Shown here piece after piece: positions 57,432 to 64,000 of a stretch of 64,000 nt of DNA (positions are counted from its first letter, which is position 1; each line of letters starts with the position of its first letter). The position numbers were made by a program, and so were the translations under genes. The stretch covers positions 1 through 64,000 of the forward strand of contig NZ_BPQR01000030.1 in NCBI RefSeq assembly GCF_022179345.1, given 5' to 3'. Origin of the DNA: Methylobacterium jeotgali (GTDB lineage: Bacteria > Pseudomonadota > Alphaproteobacteria > Rhizobiales > Beijerinckiaceae). The notes beneath the pieces are model-generated. The model did no database searches, was not told the origin of the DNA, and was given only the letters and a program-made list of their open reading frames with translations.

Positions 57432-59198
57432 TCAGCGCATCTCGTCCGGCGCGGCCACTCCCAGGATCGAGAGGCCCGAGGCGAGAACGCCGGTCAGCGC
57501 TTCGACGAGGGCCAGCCTCGCCCGTGTGGACTTTCGGTCGGTTGGATTAACAAACCGTAATTGCGGCAAGTCTTTGCCCTTGTTCCAGAAACCATGGAGG
57601 GAACTTGCGGTTTCGTACAGATGGAATGCGATGCGGTGCGGCTCGTGCGCCGCGGCCGCCGCCTCGACGACGCGGGGCATCTGCGCGACGAGCCGCATGA
57701 TCTCGATCTCGCCGGGGTCGGTGAGCACCGAGAGGTCGGCATCCGCCAGCAGGCTCGCGGGCGAAAAGTCCTCGTCCGGCATCGCCGCGGCCGCCTGCCG
57801 GAAGGCCGAGCGGCAGCGGGCATGGGCGTACTGGACGTAGAAGACCGGGTTGTCCTTCGACTGCTCGACGACCTTGGCGAGGTCGAAATCCAGGGTCGCG
57901 TCGTTCTTGCGGTAGAGCATCATGAAGCGCACCGCGTCGCGGCCGACCTCGTCGATGACGTCGCGCAGCGTCACGAACTCGCCGGCGCGCTTCGACATCT
58001 TCACCGGCTCGCCGTTCCGCAGCAGCCGCACGAGCTGGCAGAGCTTCACGTCGAGGCTGGCCTGGCCGCCTGTCACGGCCTTCACCGCCGCCTGCATGCG
58101 CTTGACATAGCCGCCGTGGTCGGCGCCGAGCACGTCGATCATCTCGGTGGCGCCGCGCAGGTACTTGTCGCGGTGATAGGCGATGTCCGAGGCGAAGTAG
58201 GTGTAGCTGCCGTCCGACTTCAGGAGCGGCCGGTCGGTGTCGTCGCCGAAATCGAGCGTGCGGAACAGGGTCTGCTCCCGGTCCTCCCAGTCCTCCGGCA
58301 ACTGGCCCTTCGGCGGCGGAAGCCGGCCCTCGTAGACGAGGCCGCGCCCCCGCAGGTCGTCGAGGAGCGCGGCGACGGCGCCGCCGTTCGCCCCGTGCAG
58401 GCTGCGCTCGGAGAAAAACACGTCGTGGTGGATGCCGAGCGCGGCGAGGTCGCCCCGGATCAGGTCCATCATCATGGCGATCGCGGTCTCGCGCACCACC
58501 GGCAGCCACTCCTGCTCCGGACGGCCGAGAAGCGCGCGGCCGTGCTCCTCGGCGAGCCTGGCGCCCACCGGCTTGAGGTAATCGCCGGGATAGAGCCCCT
58601 CCGGAACGGGGCCGACCTCCTCGCCGAGCGCCTCCCGGTAGCGGAGATGGGCGGAGCGGGCGAGCACGTCGACCTGCGCGCCGGCATCGTTGACGTAGTA
58701 CTCGCGGGTCACGTCCCGGCCGGCCGCCGCCAGCAGGTTCGCCAGCGCGTCCCCGAACACGGCCCCGCGGCCATGGCCGACATGCATCGGCCCGGTGGGG
58801 TTGGCCGAGACGTACTCGACATTGACCTTGCCCGGCCGGCTCCCCGGCGCGGTCCGCGCGAAGCCCTTCGGGTCGCCGAGCGCGGCGCGCACCACGTCCC
58901 GGAACACCTCCGGCACGAGGCGCAGGTTGATGAAGCCGGGGCCGGCGACGCTCGCCTCCGCGACGCGGGGGTCGGCCCGCAGCTCGGCGGCCAACGCCTC
59001 GCCGAGCGCCTTCGGGTTGGTCTTCGCCTCCTTGGCGAGCACCAGGGCGGCGTTCGTTGCGAGATCGCCGTGGCTCGGGTCGCGGGGCGGCTCGACCACG
59101 ACGCGGCCGAGGTCGAGCCCCGAAGGGAGCGTGCCGGAGGCGATCAGGGCCTCCACCGCCTCCCTGACCCGGGTCTCGAAGAGGGCGAAGATGTTCAT
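57432..59198 (-). CDS. argS: Arginine-tRNA ligase
   Basis: Class I aminoacyl-tRNA synthetase. N-terminal Add1 domain, HIGH motif as [25 protein letters not shown] as [13 protein letters not shown], and the DALR anticodon-binding domain at the end ([15 protein letters not shown] AHARCRSAF, then [17 protein letters not shown]). 588 aa from ATG 59198. Confidence 0.98.
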   Translation of the reverse strand: MNIFALFETRVREAVEALIASGTLPSGLDLGRVVVEPPRDPSHGDLATNAALVLAKEAKTNPKALGEALAAELRADPRVAEASVAGPGFINLRLVPEVFRDVVRAALGDPKGFARTAPGSRPGKVNVEYVSANPTGPMHVGHGRGAVFGDALANLLAAAGRDVTREYYVNDAGAQVDVLARSAHLRYREALGEEVGPVPEGLYPGDYLKPVGARLAEEHGRALLGRPEQEWLPVVRETAIAMMMDLIRGDLAALGIHHDVFFSERSLHGANGGAVAALLDDLRGRGLVYEGRLPPPKGQLPEDWEDREQTLFRTLDFGDDTDRPLLKSDGSYTYFASDIAYHRDKYLRGATEMIDVLGADHGGYVKRMQAAVKAVTGGQASLDVKLCQLVRLLRNGEPVKMSKRAGEFVTLRDVIDEVGRDAVRFMMLYRKNDATLDFDLAKVVEQSKDNPVFYVQYAHARCRSAFRQAAAAMPDEDFSPASLLADADLSVLTDPGEIEIMRLVAQMPRVVEAAAAAHEPHRIAFHLYETASSLHGFWNKGKDLPQLRFVNPTDRKSTRARLALVEALTGVLASGLSILGVAAPDEMR

Positions 59199-59478
59199 GG
59201 AGCCGGTTCTCGTTGGCGGCCGCGCGCGGTCGTGAGGACGAAGCGCGCGGGACAGGCCGGCCGCATAGCAAGGCGGCGGGGGCAAGTCACGGACGCCGCC
59301 GGCTTCGGGCGCCTCCGCTCTCAGAGGCCGCCGTCGAGGCGCGGACGCATCGGCTGCAATTGAAGCGAACGGGGCGGGACCGGATTCACCCTGTTCCGAC
59401 AACAAGGCAACCACAACCACGGTAGGCGCCTTCTACAATCCCAGATCGAAGATGAAGCCCGAGAGGAGGGGTTCAACG

Positions 59479-59859
59479 ATGACTTTCGCCATACTCGTCC
59501 GCGATCTTGACAATGCACCCGGAGACGACGTGCGTGTCCTGGCCCAGGATATCGAGAGCGGTGCCGCGGCCCGGTACTTGGCCGGCCGGCTGGCCTGCTC
59601 CTACCCGGTCAGCGGACGCGCCGTCGGATCGGGCCTGCACTGGTTCGCGGACGGCGCGGGATACCATCAGATCTGGGCCGAGGAGATGGCCGAGCCGGCC
59701 ACCGACGGCGTCGCCTCCGCCCCCCGCGCGAGATCGGGCGCCAACGGCTATCCGCGCGTGCCGCTCTCCGTGCCCGGGTTTCCACACCATCTGGCGTTCC
59801 GCGTCCGGCGTCTGCTCCAGCAGGCCGTACCGGGCGCGAAGGATGCCCGGCGCGCCTGA
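59479..59859 (+). CDS. Hypothetical protein (126 aa)
   Basis: Start ATG 59479 after GAGAGGAGG. Begins MTFAILVRDLDNAPGDDVRV. No family recognised. A tail of FRVRRLLQQAVPGAKDARRA. Soluble; single gene. Confidence 0.55.
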   Translation: MTFAILVRDLDNAPGDDVRVLAQDIESGAAARYLAGRLACSYPVSGRAVGSGLHWFADGAGYHQIWAEEMAEPATDGVASAPRARSGANGYPRVPLSVPGFPHHLAFRVRRLLQQAVPGAKDARRA

Positions 59860-59983
59860 TGCCGTTCGAGCCGGTCTCCACGATCCGGACTACCGATGCG
59901 TAGACTGACCCCTTGAAGGGCCCCCGCGCGGTCTGGCTTGACCTCTGAAGACGCGCCCTTCCGCGCGGCGGAGATTTCGGATC

Positions 59984-60544
59984 GTGAAGACCCTCGTTCT
60001 TGCCGGCGCGACGCTGGCCGCCGCCCTCGTCGCGCTGCCCGCCGAAGCCCGCCACCTCAACGCCCATAACGGCTACGCCCCCGCGCGCTCCGGTGCCGGA
60101 TACGGCTATGGCGGGCCCCGCGCCTACGGCGCGGTCCGCCCGACTGGCTACGGCTATGGATACGGCCGCGCCGCCCCTCGTCCCGGCGGCTACGGCTACG
60201 CCCGCGGCGGGTCCTACGGGGCGGCCTACGGAGCCCGCGGCTACGGCTATCGCTCCGCCGCCTACGGGTCTCGCGGCTACGGCTACCGCCGCAGCTTCGG
60301 CTACGGTGCGGCCGGCGCCGCGATCGGCCTCGGGGCCGGGCTCGCCGCCGGCGCCATCGGCACGGGCTACGGCTATGGCGGCGGCTACGGCTACGCGCCG
60401 TCCACCTACGGCGCCACCTACGGCTCCTACGGCTACGCTGCGCCCTCGTACGGCTACGCGCCCGCCGCCTACGGCTATGGCTCCTATGGCGGCTACGGTG
60501 CCTACGCGCCGGCCGGATACGGCCTCGACTGCTCGGGCTACTGA
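59984..60544 (+). CDS. Secreted Gly/Tyr-rich low-complexity protein (186 aa)
   Basis: Signal peptide MKTLVLAGATLAAALVALPA plus EA, then dozens of GYGY-type repeats, interrupted by a hydrophobic Gly/Ala stretch (AAGAAIGLGAGLAAGAIGTG, about 107-126). Start is a GTG preceded by GGCGGAG. A surface or matrix role is inferred from composition. Compare the protein at 22612. Confidence 0.7.
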   Translation: MKTLVLAGATLAAALVALPAEARHLNAHNGYAPARSGAGYGYGGPRAYGAVRPTGYGYGYGRAAPRPGGYGYARGGSYGAAYGARGYGYRSAAYGSRGYGYRRSFGYGAAGAAIGLGAGLAAGAIGTGYGYGGGYGYAPSTYGATYGSYGYAAPSYGYAPAAYGYGSYGGYGAYAPAGYGLDCSGY

Positions 60545-60567
60545 GGCTCCACGACCTCGCCGCGCCG

Positions 60568-61818
60568 TTAGGGTTCGGCGAGGGGCAGGCCGCGGCTCGG
60601 CGGCGTCCAGTGCAGGTCCGGCGTCTCCGCGTAGAGGCGCCGGTGGGCGAGCGCCGCGTAGGTGTCGGTCATGCCGGCGATGTAGTCGGCCACCCGCCGC
60701 GCGACCTTGGGCTCGGACGCCCCTTCGAGCCCGGCGCGCCACTCCTCCGGCATCCGGGACGGGTCGGCCCTGAAGGCCCGGAACAGGTCCTCGACGATCC
60801 GCGCCGCCCGGCGGCGCACGTCGATCACGCCGGGATGGCGGTACATCCGCGCGAACAGGAAGCGCTTGATGTCGGCGTCCGCCGCCGCCATGGCCGGCGA
60901 GAAGGCGACGACCGGCCCCGCCGCCCCGCGGATGTCCTCGACGCTCTGCGGCGCCAGGGCCGCGAGGCGCCGCCCGCTCTCGCCGATCACGTCCTCCACG
61001 AAGCGGGTGATGACCCGCCGCGCCAGCTCGTGGATGACCCGCGAGCTCTCGAGCCCCGGATGAAGCGCCGCGATCTCGTTGAGGAGGCCGGCGAGGAAGG
61101 GCACCTCGGCGAGGTCGGCGAGCTCGAACAGGCCCGCGCGCAGGCCGTCGTCGAGATCGTGGGAATCGTAGGCGATGTCGTCGGCGAGCGCCGCCGCCTG
61201 CGCCTCCGGCCCGGCGTAGCGGGCGAGGTCGAGGGGGTTGATCGCGTCGTACTCGCGGATCGCGGCGGGGATGTCCTCGCCATGGGCGCCCGGCCCCAGC
61301 AGCGGCCCGTTGTGCTTGACGAGCCCCTCCAGCGTCTCCCAGGCGAGGTTGAGCCCGTCGAAGCCGGCGTAGCGCCGCTCCAGCCGGGTCACGATGCGCA
61401 GCGCCTGGGCGTTGTGGTCGAAGCCGCCGAAGTCCGCCATGCAGGCGTCGAGGGCGTCCTCGCCGGTATGCCCGAAGCAGGTGTGGCCGAGGTCGTGCGA
61501 GAGGGCGAGCGCCTCCGCCAGATCCTCGTCGAGGCCGAGCGCACGGGCGAGCGCCCGCGCGATCTGGCTCACCTCGAGCGTGTGCGTCAGGCGGGTGCGG
61601 TAGTGGTCGCCCTCGTGGTGCACGAAGACCTGGGTCTTGTGCTTGAGGCGCCGGAAGGCGGTCGAGTGGATGATCCGGTCCCGGTCCCGCTGGAAGGGGC
61701 TTCGCGTGGGCGAGCCCGGCTCCGGAATCAGCCGGCCCCGGCTCGCGGCGGGGTCCGTCGCGTAGGGCGCCCGCCAGCGCTCGCCGGGCTGGGGCGCCCG
61801 CTTCTCGTCCTGGCTCAC
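60568..61818 (-). CDS. Deoxyguanosinetriphosphate triphosphohydrolase-like HD protein (416 aa)
   Basis: Hydrolyses dNTPs to nucleoside and triphosphate. Landmarks: [36 protein letters not shown], and the HD motif [19 protein letters not shown], plus [14 protein letters not shown]. This is the dGTPase-like type 2 family. The GTG start at 61818 (VSQDEKRAP) fits the family. Divergent from the erpA-like gene by 149 bp. Confidence 0.95.
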   Translation of the reverse strand: MSQDEKRAPQPGERWRAPYATDPAASRGRLIPEPGSPTRSPFQRDRDRIIHSTAFRRLKHKTQVFVHHEGDHYRTRLTHTLEVSQIARALARALGLDEDLAEALALSHDLGHTCFGHTGEDALDACMADFGGFDHNAQALRIVTRLERRYAGFDGLNLAWETLEGLVKHNGPLLGPGAHGEDIPAAIREYDAINPLDLARYAGPEAQAAALADDIAYDSHDLDDGLRAGLFELADLAEVPFLAGLLNEIAALHPGLESSRVIHELARRVITRFVEDVIGESGRRLAALAPQSVEDIRGAAGPVVAFSPAMAAADADIKRFLFARMYRHPGVIDVRRRAARIVEDLFRAFRADPSRMPEEWRAGLEGASEPKVARRVADYIAGMTDTYAALAHRRLYAETPDLHWTPPSRGLPLAEP

Positions 61819-61967
61819 GGCCCGCGCTCTCCCGGCGAATGCCTGCCGCCCGCACCACCGCGTTGCGGCGGGCGCCGCGCACTCATATCTTGTGGCCCGG
61901 CGCCGGCCGGCAATCGCCGGGCGGGACCTCACGCCTCCCCTTTAGCCTCTCCGGGCGAAGCGACACC

Positions 61968-62294
61968 ATGGCCGAGATCGTCCTCACCCCCCGCGCGGCG
62001 AAGCGCATCAACGAGATCATGGGCGCCGAGCCCCCGGGCTCCAGCCTGCGCATCAGCGTCAACGGCGGCGGCTGCTCGGGCTTCTCCTACGCCTTCGACA
62101 TCGCCCGCGACCGGGCGAACGACGACCTCGCGATCGAGCGCGACGGGGCGACCGTGCTCGTCGACCCGGTCTCGCTGGAGTACATGGCCGGATCGACCAT
62201 CGACTTCGTCAACGACCTCATCGGCCAGTCCTTCAAGATCGAGAACCCGCAGGCGACCTCCTCCTGCGGCTGCGGAACCTCCTTCTCGCTCTGA
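61968..62294 (+). CDS. erpA: Iron-sulfur cluster insertion protein, ErpA/IscA type (108 aa)
   Basis: A-type carrier that delivers Fe-S clusters to apoproteins. Conserved cysteines are C36 (VNGGGCSGFSYAF) and C100/C102 (SSCGCGTSF). 108 aa is typical. ATG at 61968. Confidence 0.95.
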   Translation: MAEIVLTPRAAKRINEIMGAEPPGSSLRISVNGGGCSGFSYAFDIARDRANDDLAIERDGATVLVDPVSLEYMAGSTIDFVNDLIGQSFKIENPQATSSCGCGTSFSL

Positions 62295-62464
62295 GGCCGT
62301 TGCGCAGGCACGACAGGGGCGCGGCACTTGATACCCCCGCACTTCCGGGCGGCCCCGGCGCGATTGAATCGCGCGGCGGTTTGCGCCACGGATGGGCCCG
62401 CGCAAACGCCTCCCACGAGCCAGCGGACGCGGCCCCGCGCCCGCGATTGATCCGGACACGCGAC

Positions 62465-64000
62465 ATGATCCATCGGACGGGCCGCGCCCACCCGGCGCGG
62501 GCGGCTCTGGCCTCCGCCTGCCTGCTCGCCCTCCTCGCCGGGACGGGCATCGTCTCGCGGCCCCTGCCGGCCTCCGCGCAGGAGGCGGCCTCCGCCGTCC
62601 AGGACGTGACGCTGAGCGACGTGGTGCTCGCCTTCGGGACGACGCGCCTGGAGGCGCCGCGCCTGACGGTGAGCGGCACGCATCTCTCGAAGGACGAGAT
62701 CGCCGCGATCCTGAGGACGGACTCGCCCGAGCCCTGGGCCGCCCGCCTCGGCCGCCTCAACGCCGCGAGCCTGACCATCCCCGAGCTGCGCTTCGTCCAC
62801 GCGCCGAAGGACGGCGCCCGCCAGAGCGTCGTCTACCGGGACGTCGCCGCCCGCGACGTGCGCGCCGGCCGCATCGCCGAGCTCGCCGCCGCGGGCGCCG
62901 CGATCGCCATGACCGGCGTTCCGGGCGCGCCCGCCGAGGGGACCGGCACCTACGGCCGCATCGCGGCCCGCGACCTCGACCTCGCCGCCCTCGCCCGCCT
63001 CTACGGCGGTACGGGCGAACGGCCGGCCGATCCCAAGGGCGCGGCGGCGCCCGCCCTGGGGCCGGCGCAGATCGTCTATTCCGCCTTCTCCGTGGACGAC
63101 GTGATCTACACGGACGGTTCCGGCACCACCGCCCGCCTCGCCCGGCTGGAGGGGCGCGACGTCGGCGGCCGCCCGATCCCGGGCGGCTGGAGCGGCGCCG
63201 TGGACCGGCTGACGGAGATCGATCCCGACCGGATCGGCGACGCCGAGCGGGCCAAGGCCGGCGCGATCCTCGCCGACCTGATCGAGGGCGCCTTCGCCGG
63301 CGCCGTCGAGGCCAGGGGCTTCGCGCTCAGCCAGATCCGCCCCGGCCGGACCGCCGGGCGACCGGACGCTTCCGAGCAGCCGCTGCTCTTCGAGATCGCC
63401 CGCATGAGTGCCTCGATGCCGCGCATGGAGCCCGGCAGCCCCGATGCGGGGGCGAGCTTCGGCCTCGAGGGCCTTTCCTTCTCGCAGGGCGCGACCCGCG
63501 GCCGGCTGGGACGGGTGGCGCTCACCGGCTTCTCCCCGGCCTCGACCGCGGCGGCCTTGCGCCGACTCTCCACCGAGGGCAAGCCGGGCGCGGAGCCGAA
63601 GCCCGACGCCAAGCCCGCCCCGGTGCTGGGTACCCTCTCGATCGAGGATGCGAGCCTCGACCTGCCCGTCGAGGAGCCCGCCAAGCCCCGCGGCAAGCCC
63701 GCGCCGGGCCGCGCGGCCGCCGTCGAGGATGCCGTGCGGCGTGCCGCCCGCGAGAAGGGCGCCGAGCGCGGCGCGGCGGCGCAGCAGCCGCCGGCCAAGA
63801 TCATGCGCGTCGGCATGCGCAGCGCGGCGATGACCTTCGGGCCGATGCGCGACGGGGTTCCGACCACGAGCCGGCTCAGCCTGTCGGGGATCACCCTGCC
63901 CGCCGCCTCGGTCTCCGAGGTGCCCGGCCTCGGCTCGCTCGCCGCCTACGGCTATGGCGATCTCGACCTCGACGCGACGGTCGACACCGCCTGGGACGAG
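62465..64000 (+). CDS. Large exported protein of unknown function (partial, N-terminal 512 aa)
   Basis: Signal peptide (ALASACLLALLAGTGIVSRP to SAQ, cleavage near 39). The visible part has several similar units, each with a hydrophobic strand, VxxVxLSxxxL-like pattern and Arg/Gly-rich loops, for example RLTVSGTHLSKDEIAAIL, GLEGLSFSQGATRGRLGRVA, SRLSLSGITLPAASVS. It may be AsmA-like or a repeat protein, but I cannot assign it. It runs past the window end. Confidence 0.75.
   Translation, partial: MIHRTGRAHPARAALASACLLALLAGTGIVSRPLPASAQEAASAVQDVTLSDVVLAFGTTRLEAPRLTVSGTHLSKDEIAAILRTDSPEPWAARLGRLNAASLTIPELRFVHAPKDGARQSVVYRDVAARDVRAGRIAELAAAGAAIAMTGVPGAPAEGTGTYGRIAARDLDLAALARLYGGTGERPADPKGAAAPALGPAQIVYSAFSVDDVIYTDGSGTTARLARLEGRDVGGRPIPGGWSGAVDRLTEIDPDRIGDAERAKAGAILADLIEGAFAGAVEARGFALSQIRPGRTAGRPDASEQPLLFEIARMSASMPRMEPGSPDAGASFGLEGLSFSQGATRGRLGRVALTGFSPASTAAALRRLSTEGKPGAEPKPDAKPAPVLGTLSIEDASLDLPVEEPAKPRGKPAPGRAAAVEDAVRRAAREKGAERGAAAQQPPAKIMRVGMRSAAMTFGPMRDGVPTTSRLSLSGITLPAASVSEVPGLGSLAAYGYGDLDLDATVDTAWDE

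Noticed and set aside
60080..60530. Tandem short repeats looking like a CRISPR array
   Set aside because: They are in-frame GGCTAC-type codon repeats of a Gly/Tyr-rich protein, without spacers or conserved 24-37-bp units.

Overview
The window is a high-GC alphaproteobacterial chromosome segment. Gene content and order (yajC-secD-secF followed by two complex I assembly-factor-like genes; argS-SPOR-nagZ-tatABC-serS-surE-pcm; DUF6894, NepR and EcfG-type signals) point to Hyphomicrobiales, most likely Methylobacterium/Methylorubrum. That assignment comes from recognising protein families and gene order, not from a database search.

Region 1 (1-2700) is chromosomal: the tail of an unidentified gene, a small hypothetical gene, a cation diffusion facilitator transporter, lipB, a short FliN-type flagellar switch protein, and a tRNA-Leu(GAG).

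Region 2 (2668-21662) is an integrated element of about 19 kb bounded by a 32-bp direct repeat. The left copy is the 3' end of tRNA-Leu and the right copy is a displaced tRNA 3' end. It starts with a tyrosine integrase and a low-GC AbiTii-type abortive-infection gene. A leftward block follows that ends in three long intact genes resembling the internal core (DNA-ejection) proteins gp14, gp15 and gp16 of T7-like podoviruses. I found no terminase, portal, capsid, tail or RNA polymerase gene. The same block holds a polymerase-like protein with its motif C Asp replaced by Asn, an HNH-like protein without the HNH histidines, and an RNase HI-like protein with two catalytic aspartates replaced and the C-terminus missing. 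It also holds two related Rha-like regulators and several small unknown genes. A GC-rich repeat of about 30 bp sits upstream of several of these genes. On the right lie a NepR-type anti-sigma factor with its own EcfG-like promoter, a large secreted repeat protein, a serine recombinase and a small secreted protein. The best reading is a phage-derived element or phage satellite that keeps an ejection module and carries host-interaction genes. A deleted prophage is the main alternative.

Region 3 (21700-30700) holds small secreted and hypothetical proteins, one likely frameshifted gene, a DUF6894 protein, a zinc metallopeptidase-like protein, a DUF488 protein, a GH25 lysozyme lipoprotein, a Crp/Fnr regulator and a NIT-domain chemoreceptor.

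Region 4 (30900-47040) holds uvrA with a probable LexA box, a MetA-type outer-membrane protein, a fasciclin protein next to a SigK/RskA-type sigma/anti-sigma pair, trmFO, a GNAT acetyltransferase, lactate permease, the sec operon with the NDUFAF6-like and NDUFAF3-like genes, and a GGDEF protein.

Region 5 (47190-64000) holds a DUF815 ATPase, a YidB-like protein, a LysM/M23 lipoprotein, pcm-surE-serS-tatCBA, nagZ, a SPOR protein, argS, two small hypothetical or secreted proteins, a dGTPase-like HD hydrolase, an ErpA/IscA-type protein, and a large exported protein that runs off the end.
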